A DNA stretch of 64,000 bases from Flavobacteriaceae bacterium NBU2977 (GTDB taxonomy: Bacteria; Bacteroidota; Bacteroidia; Flavobacteriales; Flavobacteriaceae), in assembly GCA_019931105.1 (NCBI GenBank), contig JAIOUW010000001.1, positions 806,001 through 870,000 of the forward strand, in the 5' to 3' direction. The position numbers and the translations under genes are program-made. Shown here one piece after another: positions 27,831-37,074 of the stretch. A model generated the notes under the pieces. It was not told the origin of the DNA, made no database searches, and saw nothing but the letters and a program-made list of their open reading frames with translations. How positions within the stretch are numbered: position 1 is the stretch's first letter; the number at the start of each line of letters is the position of its first letter.

Positions 27831-30800
27831 CTACTTTACGATCATTACCCCTTGCATAATGCGCCAATGCCCTGGAAAAGTACAAATAAAAGGATACGTA
27901 CCCGGTTCTGTAGGCGCCGTAAACCTTAAGGTTGCCTTCTGTTGAGGATCCACAAGACCGGTGGCAAACAAAACCTCGCCCATCTTTGGTATATATTGGG
28001 CATCGGCCCCATTGGGATTCATGGCCAACTTGTCAGCGGCGGCACCGACTTTATCTTTGGTACCCGGCTTTACAATGACCAGATTGTGTTGCATAAAATC
28101 GATATTCTCCAAGACCAATTCGACTGGTTTTCCGGCCTTTACGGTAAATTCGGTAATATCGTATTTCATTTCATTTTGAACGGTCTTGATGGCTATTTTT
28201 GTTGCACCACTGTCGGTTTCCCCTGAACCATTGTCCAAAACATCAAGATTGCCCACATAGTTTTTTGCGAAAACTTCCGCTATAGAAGCCCCTCCGAACG
28301 CATTGTTGGCACTTTCATTGAAATCGGTCTCGACCTCGTATTTCCAACTTCCTGCTAGAGAGACCGTCTTGTTGCCCGACCTTATATACATTTGATCGGG
28401 TCTTCCATAAATTCCTCCCCTCCCGCCAATGTCCTCCACCCGTATAGCTATAACATTACCGCTATTTTTTAATAATCCATTCGGAACACCATAATAGCGG
28501 TTCTGCGTATGTTCTTTTTCTGTGGCCCCAATTTGTTCGCCGTTGATATAGACCACATCAGAATCATTAATAGGCCCCAAAGAAATATATGTGGAACTGC
28601 CAGCGCCACTGAAATTAAAATTACGCCTGAACCATATGATTCCATCCATATCAAGGCCAGCATCTTCAATATACTGCGGTAGTTGCATGGTATTCCAGTC
28701 TCGATCATTATAAGCGATGTCTTGTTCCCTTTCAGGTGCTGACGATATCAGTTTGAAATCAGGATTCTCTTGTACGAACATCCCCATAAAACCTTCAGAA
28801 TGTCTATTTGCCAACGCATATACAGCCTTTGACAGCCAATCATCGCCCAGTATTTTCTCATCTTTGCTAAGTTCATAAACCATTTTTCCTACCGCTGCGG
28901 AGGAGGGCCTCTCTGTAAAGTACAGCAGGGCTGCCAACCGGACCGAAGCATCACGATCATTCAACACTTGTGAATTCATAATCGCGCTATCGGTCGCCTC
29001 ATCTTTCGTAAGTATCTGTATCGCCGCCTTTCGAACGGCGGCAACGGGATGGTACAGTCCGCCTTGCACCACTTTTCGTGCTTCGTCATGGGTGTCGATA
29101 TCTACCAAGCCCTGAATCGTCCAGAGGGCGTGTAGGGCACCGGGATTCAGACCCAAGGCATCAACCCTAGAATCGTTGGCCATTTCATAGAGTTTTGGCA
29201 GCACGTCGACCACCTTACCCTCGATCAAAAGACGTTGGGCGGTCAAACGCCAAAACATATTATCATTCGAAAGTGCATGTAGCAAATCATCGTTATTTTC
29301 CTTATCCAAAGTGCGTGGAGCTTGTTCATCATTCCACTTGGGCACAACACGCCAGATACGCCCCCTTGATTTATCACGCAACGGGTTGACATAGGCGTTA
29401 CCATCACCATTTTCGGCATCGAATCCGCCACGTTCCGTAGTCGGGGTGGGGTTGTGCTGAACGATAAAGTTATACCAATCGGCCACCCACACGTTGCCAT
29501 CAGGCCCAACTTTTGCCTCTACGGGCGATACCCATTCATCGGAACCGGCGAATAGATTGCCGCCATCCATTTCAATATACCCGGCACCCTCTTTCACGAT
29601 TTTAGCCGTATGGACGAGCCCTCCAGTGGGCTCACAGACAAAGGCGACCTTGTTCCAATATTTTTCAGGATAATTGCGTGCCGTATAAAAATGATGCCCG
29701 GCGGCCGCGGTAAAGCCACCGAAAACATCGACCTGTCTCACGTTAGGGGTGATCGGCTGCATGGCATAATGTCCGTCGATCTTTAAACTACCCTTGGCAG
29801 GGATACCGACCAAGCCTTCCATCGCGGCATTCGGTATGCCCAAAAAGACACTATGGGTATTGTTGGCGGTGGAAGCAAAGAGCGAATTGTCTTCGGTAAT
29901 GCCCAACCCCCAAGTATTGTTACTGGTGTTCGTCAAGACTTCGAAGTATTCTTTTTTCGGATTGAAACGATACATATTCTGATTGAAATCGAGATCTTGA
30001 CCGTAGATATTACCTTCAAAACCAGAGTAACCGACCACGCCATAAACATTGTTGTCGATACCATATTGCAGGTTCGATGGCCCGGCGTGCGTATCGAAGG
30101 TGCCCCAACCATCGATCAGTATTTCCCTAACATCGGCCCTGTCATCACCATCGGTATCCTTTAAAAAAAGGAAGCGCGGTGCTTGGGAAACGATAATGCC
30201 GCCATCATAAAATGCAAAACTGGTGGGAATATTTAGATTCTCGGCGAAGACGGTAACCTTGTCAGCCTTTCCATCATTATCGGTGTCTTCAAGAATCTTT
30301 ACCCTATCATCACCTACACCATTATCTTCGCGCACGGTATTCGGGTAATCGACGGTCTCGATGACCCATAGCCTTCCTTTTTCGTCCCAATTCATGGCAA
30401 TGGGGTTGATAATATCAGGTTCTGACGCGAAAAGTTGCAAATCGAAGCCCGCGGGCACCTGAATCAATTTGGCCGATTCTTCGGGCGAAAGTGGCAGTTG
30501 ATATTTCAACGGTGGGTCGCGCTTTTCGTAATTGGGAATGTTATCACGTGGCTCGTATTTCAAAGTCGGGATGTCCTTTGCGAAAGCTTCCCAATTTTTC
30601 TTGCCGTTGTCATCAACTGCCCATAATATGCCGTTTTTGACCAATTGTTGAAACCCGGGATTGGTCCAAGTACGTTCGTCATGTCCGTAAGCCGTATAAA
30701 AAACCTTGCCCGAACCATATTGCTTGACCCAAGTCCACGGTTCACGATGATCGCCCTCGACACGCTCCATTAAAACCGTAATGTCGTCGGCTATCTTGTC

Positions 30801-31325
30801 ATGCACATAGGTTTCGTCCCAAGTTGAAAATTCATTCAACCCCTGCATCGTGGGGTGCTCTTTATCAATAATGGTCGCACCGAACGTGTCGGTGCCATGA
30901 TCCATGAACTGTGCTCCCACCAAGTCAATGTATTCGGGTGAATTTTTAAAACAAAAACTAGCGGAATGAATGGGAATAAAGGCATGCCCTTCAGAAATAT
31001 AATCCAACAACGCTCTCTCCTGTCCTGGTTTTATGGTTTCGTGGTTGGCATATACGATCAAACCATCGTATTGTTGCAAGTTTTCCAGATTCAAATCATC
31101 GACATCTTCGGTATAGGTTATATTGATACCGTCTTTTGTCAACGCCGAGGCCAAAATCGGAAAATAAGCCCTAGAGTTATGGTGTTCGATCTCGTGCCCG
31201 AGAAAAAGAAGTTCAATGCGGCGTGGAATATCATCGGCAAACTGTTTTTTGGATTCGGACTTACATGCCAGTAAGAATATTACGGCGATTGAATATGCAA
31301 AGATCAGGCGGGTAATTTTTTTCAT
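27831..31325 (-). CDS. Multidomain ThuA/dehydrogenase/azurin-like lipoprotein
   Basis: A 1164-residue lipoprotein (signal KKITRLIFAYSIAVIFLLAC, lipobox LLAC). The ATG at 31325 gives the signal at once; the TTG at 31388 adds a non-signal extension. Domains in order: ThuA (about 35-245; LLFLGHEIEHHNSRAYFPIL, IPIHSASFCF), a TIGR02604-type membrane-bound dehydrogenase propeller (about 270-650; GFDLQLFASEPDIINPIAMNWDEKGRLWV), HEAT-like repeats (about 680-830), a jelly-roll segment (about 850-1020), and a C-terminal cupredoxin with the type-1 copper pattern: His in MQHNLVI and Cys-His-Met in CTFPGHWRIMQG. So sugar recognition, dehydrogenation and copper electron transfer are joined in one chain. 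Heads a leftward operon with epimerase and Gfo/Idh. Confidence 0.85.
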   Translation of the reverse strand: MKKITRLIFAYSIAVIFLLACKSESKKQFADDIPRRIELLFLGHEIEHHNSRAYFPILASALTKDGINITYTEDVDDLNLENLQQYDGLIVYANHETIKPGQERALLDYISEGHAFIPIHSASFCFKNSPEYIDLVGAQFMDHGTDTFGATIIDKEHPTMQGLNEFSTWDETYVHDKIADDITVLMERVEGDHREPWTWVKQYGSGKVFYTAYGHDERTWTNPGFQQLVKNGILWAVDDNGKKNWEAFAKDIPTLKYEPRDNIPNYEKRDPPLKYQLPLSPEESAKLIQVPAGFDLQLFASEPDIINPIAMNWDEKGRLWVIETVDYPNTVREDNGVGDDRVKILEDTDNDGKADKVTVFAENLNIPTSFAFYDGGIIVSQAPRFLFLKDTDGDDRADVREILIDGWGTFDTHAGPSNLQYGIDNNVYGVVGYSGFEGNIYGQDLDFNQNMYRFNPKKEYFEVLTNTSNNTWGLGITEDNSLFASTANNTHSVFLGIPNAAMEGLVGIPAKGSLKIDGHYAMQPITPNVRQVDVFGGFTAAAGHHFYTARNYPEKYWNKVAFVCEPTGGLVHTAKIVKEGAGYIEMDGGNLFAGSDEWVSPVEAKVGPDGNVWVADWYNFIVQHNPTPTTERGGFDAENGDGNAYVNPLRDKSRGRIWRVVPKWNDEQAPRTLDKENNDDLLHALSNDNMFWRLTAQRLLIEGKVVDVLPKLYEMANDSRVDALGLNPGALHALWTIQGLVDIDTHDEARKVVQGGLYHPVAAVRKAAIQILTKDEATDSAIMNSQVLNDRDASVRLAALLYFTERPSSAAVGKMVYELSKDEKILGDDWLSKAVYALANRHSEGFMGMFVQENPDFKLISSAPEREQDIAYNDRDWNTMQLPQYIEDAGLDMDGIIWFRRNFNFSGAGSSTYISLGPINDSDVVYINGEQIGATEKEHTQNRYYGVPNGLLKNSGNVIAIRVEDIGGRGGIYGRPDQMYIRSGNKTVSLAGSWKYEVETDFNESANNAFGGASIAEVFAKNYVGNLDVLDNGSGETDSGATKIAIKTVQNEMKYDITEFTVKAGKPVELVLENIDFMQHNLVIVKPGTKDKVGAAADKLAMNPNGADAQYIPKMGEVLFATGLVDPQQKATLRFTAPTEPGTYPFICTFPGHWRIMQGVMIVK

Positions 31326-31499
31326 GAGGATGGATTTATTGCCGTTGACCGTTCTGGCAAAACAATAGTAAGTATTAATCCGATTCAAAAATTCCTTTCT
31401 TCTATCCCATTCTGACTTTATTATATCATAAAATTCGCTTTTTATAGTTATTATAGATAAATTAGTATTGTTATCTTCAAAAACAAGAACAAAGGTATT
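31326..31499. other. Divergent promoter region
   Basis: An A+T-rich 174-bp gap separates the leftward ThuA operon from the rightward AraC gene. It must hold both promoters and is the natural place for AraC binding; no repeat pair was convincing enough to name. Confidence 0.35.
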
Positions 31500-32369
31500 T
31501 TGAAATCAGCACTGCAAAAATCGCTCATTCCAAGAACGCACGCGTTCATGGTGCAAGAATTGAAACAGCCTGTATTTGACCCCAATTGGCACTTTCATCC
31601 AGAGTATCAATTGTTTATGGTGTTGAAAGGAAAAGGAACCCGGTTCATCGGAGACCATGTCAAGCCGTTTCAAGAGGGCGATATCACTTTTCTTGGTCCA
31701 AACTTGCCCCATTTTTGGAGAAGCGATACGGAAGACTCCGCCAGTGATAGCGATATTCATGCCGAAGGCATTGTCGTTTATTTTCAAGAAGATTTTCTAG
31801 GAAAATCGTTGTTGGACAAAGAAGAGGGTATCATGTTGCGAAAACTTTTCAAAAAAAGCCTTAGAGGTTTTGACGTCACCGGTAAAACGGCTACTTCCGT
31901 ACGGCGGATGCTCTTGGATTTACCTACCCTTGAAGGTTTTGATACCGTGCTAGGGCTTTTGCGTATTCTGAACCTACTTTCAAGAACCGATGACATTGAA
32001 CTCTTGGCCAGTTCAGGATATACGAACACGCTACGCGAGGGAGACACGGAGAGAATGAACCGTGTTTACGCGCATGTATTGAAACATTTTAAACGAAAAA
32101 TACCGATTTCGGAACTAGCGGCCTTGACGCACATGACGCCTACTTCTTTTAGTCGCTATTTCAAGACCCATGCCAACAAAACATATTCAGAGTTTGTCAG
32201 CGAAATACGTGTAGGCCATGCTTGCAAGTTATTGATCGACAAAAAAATGAACGCTTCACAGGCATGTTATGAAAGTGGATTTCGAACCCTGTCAAATTTC
32301 AACAGACAGTTCAAGGCTTTCACAAATAGAACCCCTTCGGCGTATAAAAAGCGATATGAAATGACCTGA
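31500..32369 (+). CDS. AraC family transcriptional regulator (cupin sensor)
   Basis: AraC-type activator with an N-terminal cupin (PNWHFHPEYQLFMVLKGKGTRFIGDHVKPFQEGDITFLGPNLPHFWRSD) that senses a small ligand, and a C-terminal double HTH (ISELAALTHMTPTSFSRYFKTHANKTYSEFVSEIRVGHACKLL and ASQACYESGFRTLSNFNRQFKAFTNRTPSAYKK). The start codon is TTG at 31500: homologues begin with about 25 residues before the WHFHPEY motif, and the next ATG (31548) would leave too little. It is divergent from the ThuA/epimerase/Gfo operon and is its likely regulator; the sugar ligand is unknown. Confidence 0.9.
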   Translation: MKSALQKSLIPRTHAFMVQELKQPVFDPNWHFHPEYQLFMVLKGKGTRFIGDHVKPFQEGDITFLGPNLPHFWRSDTEDSASDSDIHAEGIVVYFQEDFLGKSLLDKEEGIMLRKLFKKSLRGFDVTGKTATSVRRMLLDLPTLEGFDTVLGLLRILNLLSRTDDIELLASSGYTNTLREGDTERMNRVYAHVLKHFKRKIPISELAALTHMTPTSFSRYFKTHANKTYSEFVSEIRVGHACKLLIDKKMNASQACYESGFRTLSNFNRQFKAFTNRTPSAYKKRYEMT

Positions 32370-32526
32370 TCTCTGAATTTCCATACCATTTAAAATAGTC
32401 ATGACCCCATCAAATAGTATGCGAGATGACCGGTCTGACTTATTCAGCGGTGAAATCGGTTTTCTTGGTTCGTACCGTACAACCGGTTATTTTGTTATAT
32501 TGTACAGTTCATCCTTACCTTAATTT

Positions 32527-34368
32527 ATGCTCTCTCCGATTGAAATCACCAAAAATCACAAATTCGGACAAATCGTTCGTACAGCCGATTGCCTTACGCA
32601 AAAAAAGGCTCCCAAACTGAATAAAAATTTGTTTTTCAAGCTTTTGTCAACTGTGCTTCTTGGTTTTGCCACAAGCTGTAATTTCTCGGATACCAAAGAA
32701 AATAAGGAATCGGTAACCCAAAAAAACAATTTGTACGTAGGAAGCGAGCTAGCCGTTCAGCACGGCATGGAATTGTTCAACCAACACTGCGCCAGCTGCC
32801 ATAATTTTAGGGAAAACGAAATCGGTCCCAATCTAAGCGGGGTTACTTCCGAAGTACCTAAAGATTGGCTAAAGACATTTATAAAAGACCCCAAATCGGT
32901 TATCGAAAATGGCGACCCTAGGGCAAGCGCACTTTTCGAAAAATATAAACTGTACATGCCTCCCTTTTCTAATTTTAATGACGAAGAACTTGAAGACCTC
33001 TTAGGTTTCGTACGCAAGTTTTCGGAGGCCGAAAAGAAAAACAAAAGCACACGTAAAGATGGAATACTCGACCCTATCGTAGATAAAATTCCGACCGGGG
33101 ACCTAAGTTTGGTTCTTGAAGAGTGGCTCACTTTACCACCAAGCTCTCAAGCAAGCCCATTGGCTCGCATAAATACGATGAGGGGTATAAAAACCCGAAC
33201 GGGTGAGCGGTTGTTCTTGGCGGATCTTCGTGGAAAGTTATACGAAATAACGAACGGGAATATTAAGGTGTATCTTGACCTCAATTTGGAAGAGGATAAT
33301 TTCATGGATAATCCCGGCTTCGGAACCGGACTCGGAAGTTTCGCCTTTCACCCCGATTTTGAGACCAACGGACGCTTCTATACGACCCATACCGAGCCGC
33401 CAAAAACCGCCACCGCCGATTTTGCGGTACCTGATAGCATTCGAACTACCTTGCAGTGGGTATTGACCGAATGGCAGGTCGATGATACGGCCGCTATAAA
33501 ATTTAATGGCCTAAAGAGGGAAGTGTTGCGTGCCGATATGGTCACCGGCGTCCACGGATTTCAAGAACTAACTTTCAATACCACTGCGGAAAAAGGAACG
33601 GACGATTATGGCCTATTATACCTTGGTATCGGTGATGGTGGCACAGCACTGTCAGGATACCCCGAATTGTGCGATAATCCAAGAAAAATATGGGGCAGTG
33701 TATTAAGGATCGACCCTACCGGTAACAACAGCAAAAACGGCAAGTATGGTATTCCAAAAGACAACCCTTTTGTAGATCAACCCGATAAACTTGGTGAGAT
33801 TTGGTGCCGGGGCTTTAGAAACCCGCACCGTATTTCATGGAATCATGATCGACCCGATCAAATGTTCATCTCCAATATCGGGCAACACAGTGTAGAGGAA
33901 GTCAACTTGGGAGAAAAGGGTGCCGATTTCGGCTGGCCCGATCGTGAGGGCACTTTTCTTTTCGACCCCAATGCGAATACCGAACTGGTTTATCCGCTTC
34001 CAAAAGACGATGCCGGTTATTCCTATCCCATAATCCAATACGATCATGATGAGGGCAATGCGGTATCAGGCGGTTTTGTTTACACGAACACTACTATTCC
34101 ATTGCTAAAGGGTAAATACATTTTTGGCGACATTCCCAGAGGTACGCTTTTTTATGCTGAAACCGGTAATATGATAGAAGGCGCACAAGCTACTGTGTCA
34201 AAGTTGGGCGTAACTATGAACGGGCAAATGTCAGATATGGAGGCCATTACCCAAAACCAACGTGTAGACCTTAGATTTGGTCTCGATGGTTCCGGTAACC
34301 TCTATATTTTTACCAAAAGCAATGGCAAAGTATATAAGGTGGTCGATTGCATATCGACGTCGTTGTAA
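32527..34368 (+). CDS. Cytochrome c-sorbosone/glucose dehydrogenase fusion
   Basis: Two-domain exported enzyme. Residues about 75-170 are a class I cytochrome c (HCASCHNFRENEIGPNLSGV, CxxCH plus a distal Met in YMPPFSNF). Residues about 190-610 are a soluble quinoprotein dehydrogenase propeller of the GSDH/sorbosone type (GLGSFAFHPDF, YLGIGDGGTALSG, WCRGFRNPHRISW, GWPDREG, ISGGFVY-like AVSGGFVYTN). Together they would oxidise an aldose by PQQ and hand electrons to the attached haem. A lipobox (FATSC) follows a hydrophobic run at residues 36-50, so the first 30 residues from ATG 32527 may be too long; TTG at 32629 is another start. This is the last chromosomal gene before the ICE. Confidence 0.88.
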   Translation: MLSPIEITKNHKFGQIVRTADCLTQKKAPKLNKNLFFKLLSTVLLGFATSCNFSDTKENKESVTQKNNLYVGSELAVQHGMELFNQHCASCHNFRENEIGPNLSGVTSEVPKDWLKTFIKDPKSVIENGDPRASALFEKYKLYMPPFSNFNDEELEDLLGFVRKFSEAEKKNKSTRKDGILDPIVDKIPTGDLSLVLEEWLTLPPSSQASPLARINTMRGIKTRTGERLFLADLRGKLYEITNGNIKVYLDLNLEEDNFMDNPGFGTGLGSFAFHPDFETNGRFYTTHTEPPKTATADFAVPDSIRTTLQWVLTEWQVDDTAAIKFNGLKREVLRADMVTGVHGFQELTFNTTAEKGTDDYGLLYLGIGDGGTALSGYPELCDNPRKIWGSVLRIDPTGNNSKNGKYGIPKDNPFVDQPDKLGEIWCRGFRNPHRISWNHDRPDQMFISNIGQHSVEEVNLGEKGADFGWPDREGTFLFDPNANTELVYPLPKDDAGYSYPIIQYDHDEGNAVSGGFVYTNTTIPLLKGKYIFGDIPRGTLFYAETGNMIEGAQATVSKLGVTMNGQMSDMEAITQNQRVDLRFGLDGSGNLYIFTKSNGKVYKVVDCISTSL

Positions 34369-34510
34369 TGAAGGCTTCCCTGTTTTTGTACGAAAACGGA
34401 TAAGTCTTCATTGTGACCTTGCCGGCCTGGTTGCTCTAAGGCATTTTGTTTTTAATGTTCAGCAAAAAAACTTGATCGCTAAACCTTTATAGGGTTATAA
34501 TAAGAAAATA

Positions 34511-34540
34511 AAAAAGCTCTCAAGAATTTGAGAGCTTTTT
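34511..34540. terminator. Bidirectional terminator, original tRNA terminator
   Basis: Perfect 8-bp stem GCTCTCAA/TTGAGAGC (34516-34523 and 34528-34535) with a 4-base loop, an A5 run before and a T5 run after, so it can stop transcription both ways. It directly abuts the tRNA 3'-end remnant on the minus strand, which indicates that it was the terminator of the tRNA gene before ICE insertion. Confidence 0.85.
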
Positions 34541-34563
34541 GCGGTCTGGACGGGACTCGAACC
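34541..34563 (-). repeat. ICE attachment site: 3' end of a tRNA (likely tRNA-Asp)
   Basis: On the minus strand the sequence reads as the 3' end of a tRNA: GGTTCGAGTCCCG (T-loop and T-stem 3' side) then TCCAGACC and discriminator G. The 5' half of the T-stem is not complementary (CAAGG instead of CGGG) and no anticodon or D arm follows, so this is only the 3' remnant left by site-specific insertion. G73 and the GGTCTGG/CCAGACC acceptor fit Bacteroidota tRNA-Asp. The matching intact tRNA should lie at the other ICE end, right of 64,000. Confidence 0.72.
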
Positions 34564-34860
34564 TTGCTTTGCCAGCCCTGTCGCTGTGGCACTTCTGCCA
34601 AATATCTTTTTTATTGTTGACGATTTGTGACCTAATTCCCGTGGGTTATAGTTCATTTTGATTCGTCCGATGCAAAAATAGTAATTCTTTTCAATTAATA
34701 ACATTTAAAATGAATAAAATTTAAAAGTTTTAGGTCATAAAAAGTGGTAATTCATTTGAAATTTTAACTGCCCGTTAGTAGTGAAATATTCTATTGATTT
34801 ACAATAACTTTCGTGGTATCAAAATCTAGTAAGGAGAGTTTATTATCATACAATATTACC
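34564..34860. other. ICE left-end non-coding region
   Basis: About 300 bp of A+T-rich sequence between the attachment site and the first leader repeat. Nothing coding or clearly structured is seen. Integrase arm-binding sites would be expected in this area but cannot be identified by eye. Confidence 0.35.
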
Positions 34861-35013
34861 GCAATTTAAACTCGTAAAATACATCCATCAAAAGACTACG
34901 GCATAAATCCAACGCTCTTTCCTTTGCTTATTTATTCCGTTTCCTTTTGAGCCAAGATTTTATCTTCCGTTTGGTTCCTGCTTAAATATTGTTTAATCTA
35001 AAATTTAAGTATT
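34861..35013 (+). repeat. Leader repeat copy A (before parB)
   Basis: A stretch of about 140 bp ending at TTTAATCTAAA (around 35003), shortly before the ATG of the ParB gene, is almost the same as the stretch before the DUF932 gene (36921-37074). Shared blocks include AAACTCGTAAAATACA, CATCAAAAGACTACGGCATA, TTATTTATTCCGTTTCC, TTTTGAG and ATATTGTTTAATCTAAA. Conservation right up to the start codons suggests a common promoter, operator or 5' UTR element that co-regulates both genes. Confidence 0.8.
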
Positions 35014-36810
35014 ATGACAACAAAAGCAAGTATCACAAGTAGAAACGGTAAATCAAGTACAGCCGTTAAAAAGGAAGTCAAAGAAAAATTGACACAAAGA
35101 GCAATTGGACTTCAAATTCAAAACCTGAGTATTGATAAGGTCATTCCAGACCCAATGCAACCAAGAAAGACATTCAACGAAGCATTATTACAACAGCTTT
35201 CCGAGAGTATCAAAAAGCACGGTGTACTTCAACCTATTACTGTACGTAAATCTGGAAAAGAGTATGTCATTGTAATGGGCGAACGCAGGTTTCGCGCTAG
35301 TAAATTGGCCAGTAAGAAAACGATACCCTGTATCGTGAGAATGTATAAGAATAATGATGTTTTGGAAGTTCAAATCATCGAAAATCTACAAAGACAAGAT
35401 GTCGAACCTACCGAAGAAGCAGAAGCAATTGCCTTTCTGAGTGAGAAATATGCACCTTCTGAAATAGCAAAACGATTGGGACGAAGTGATAATTTTATAA
35501 GACAGCGTTTGAAATTAGCTGGACTTATAGAAGGGTTTAAGCATTTTGTTCGCAAAGGGGATATGACCATTTCATTAGGGATTGGCGTTGCACTATTTGG
35601 ACCAGAAGAACAGCAAATGATGCTTGAAACTATGGGCGAAGATTTCAATGCCCATCAAGTTAACAGAATGATTAAAGACCAGACCTTTGATTTAGAAAAA
35701 GCATCTTTTGATGTCGCTGACAAGAAATTGATTGCAAAAGCTGGAGCTTGTATCGAGTGTCCGTTCAATGCGGCAAATCAGGGTAATTTGTTCGGGGATG
35801 GTAAAATGGTATGTACTAAATCAGCTTGTTATGAATCGAAGAAAAGCAAGTCGTTCTTGAACCTGATTGATAAATCGAAGAAAGAAAAAATCATTCTTAT
35901 TCCGGAGATACAGAAGTACTGGGCAGACGAAGAACGAAATCAGCATATTATCGCGCAACTAGAAAATAGCGGATTGAAAGTCTATCTTCTTGATGATGTG
36001 GAAATAATTGAATGTCCAATTGAACCAACCAAAGAGGCAATCAAAAAAGAGTACCAGCATTACGATTACTCTGAAGCAGAACTAAAGGAGGAATATGACA
36101 ATGTCTTTGAAAACTACACAGAGGAATTGGTAACGTACAATTCTGCAAAAGAAAATGGATTTGCAAATGGTATCGTTTTCCATCCTGAAACATACAGACA
36201 CAAAGAAGTCTTTGTAAAGATTATTGAGAAATCTCAAAATGAATCGACAATGCATTCAGCACCATTGGCTATCAGAAAAATGGCAGATTGCTCGCCAGAA
36301 GAACAAATCATTAAAATCAACGAACGGGAAGTCCGAAAAAAGCAGATTGAGAACAACAAACAGTTTGAAGAAGTTGTACAGATGATTAGAGAGACCAAAT
36401 ACATTGATACGAAGAAGACACTTTCGACAGATGAAATGGTCGCCTTTTCAATATCACTTTTTGAAAATAATGTGGACTATATGAGCCAACAAAAGTACTT
36501 CTCAAAGTTTTTGGGAACTACTTCCAAAATGACTAAGGTTGAAATGGTTCAGCACTTTAAGAAGAATTTCAAAAAGGAAATTTTCCACAAGCTAATACGG
36601 TATATACTTACCAAGCAAGTCCATTTTGGAGACAGCAATCACGTCAATAACCTAACGAACATTTCATTCTATGCTGCAATGCAAGGGTATTACAAATCTA
36701 AGATTGCCGGCATAGAAAAAGAATATGCCGAGAAGCGAAACAAGCGTGAAGAACGTTTGAAAGAGCGTATCACAGTTCTTGAAAAGCAAATTCAGGAACT
36801 TAAAGATTAG
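35014..36810 (+). CDS. ParB/RepB-family partition-like protein
   Basis: A 598-residue ParB-like protein. The ParB N domain has PDPMQPRKTF (about 46-54), the CTP-binding box GERRFRA (89-95) and IIENLQR (121-127); it is followed by a KorB/HTH-type region (SEIAKRLGRSDNFIRQRLKLAGLI). The second half is extra: a Cys-containing patch CIECPFNAAN...CTKSACYESKK that could bind metal, then a long helical tail ending in a coiled coil (EKEYAEKRNKREERLKERI). Large ParB-like proteins of this kind are common in Bacteroidota ICEs, with no ParA next to them. It may help stabilise or segregate the excised element or act as regulator. It shares its leader with the DUF932 gene. Confidence 0.88.
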   Translation: MTTKASITSRNGKSSTAVKKEVKEKLTQRAIGLQIQNLSIDKVIPDPMQPRKTFNEALLQQLSESIKKHGVLQPITVRKSGKEYVIVMGERRFRASKLASKKTIPCIVRMYKNNDVLEVQIIENLQRQDVEPTEEAEAIAFLSEKYAPSEIAKRLGRSDNFIRQRLKLAGLIEGFKHFVRKGDMTISLGIGVALFGPEEQQMMLETMGEDFNAHQVNRMIKDQTFDLEKASFDVADKKLIAKAGACIECPFNAANQGNLFGDGKMVCTKSACYESKKSKSFLNLIDKSKKEKIILIPEIQKYWADEERNQHIIAQLENSGLKVYLLDDVEIIECPIEPTKEAIKKEYQHYDYSEAELKEEYDNVFENYTEELVTYNSAKENGFANGIVFHPETYRHKEVFVKIIEKSQNESTMHSAPLAIRKMADCSPEEQIIKINEREVRKKQIENNKQFEEVVQMIRETKYIDTKKTLSTDEMVAFSISLFENNVDYMSQQKYFSKFLGTTSKMTKVEMVQHFKKNFKKEIFHKLIRYILTKQVHFGDSNHVNNLTNISFYAAMQGYYKSKIAGIEKEYAEKRNKREERLKERITVLEKQIQELKD

Positions 36811-36821
36811 CTTTTGTTGTT

Positions 36822-36864
36822 TGAAGAAGGGTTGGCATTCGTGCTGGCTCTTCTTCTTTTTTTT
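36822..36864 (+). terminator. Terminator after parB
   Basis: GAAGAAG (36823-36829) pairs with CTTCTTC (36850-36856) and a T8 run follows. Loop of 20 bases. Fits a rho-independent terminator for the ParB gene. Confidence 0.65.
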
Positions 36865-36920
36865 GATAATACTTTAATAAAAATGGTTATGAAGTAGAAT
36901 AATAATCAATCAATAGTAGC

Positions 36921-37074
36921 GCAAAGGTAAACTCGTAAAATACACCCATCAAAAGACTACGGCATAAAGCCAACGCACCATCCTTTACTTATTTATTCCG
37001 TTTCCTTTTGAGCTGAGATTTTAGCTTCCGTTAGGGTTACCGCCCAAATATTGTTTAATCTAAATTCAAAAGCT
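36921..37074 (+). repeat. Leader repeat copy B (before DUF932 gene)
   Basis: Second copy of the roughly 140-bp leader described at 34861. It keeps the same order of blocks and ends in the same ATATTGTTTAATCTAAA about 11 bp before the ATG at 37075. Differences between copies are mostly single-base changes, with a few clustered changes in the middle (GCTCTTTCC against GCACCATCC). Confidence 0.8.

Noticed and set aside
32426-32620. 64-codon frame before the cytochrome-dehydrogenase fusion gene
   Set aside because: Overlaps the signal region of the next gene in another frame and shows no protein-like features.
34541-34640. A complete tRNA gene at the ICE left end
   Set aside because: Only the T-loop to discriminator part is present; the T-stem 5' side does not pair and no anticodon or D arm follows.
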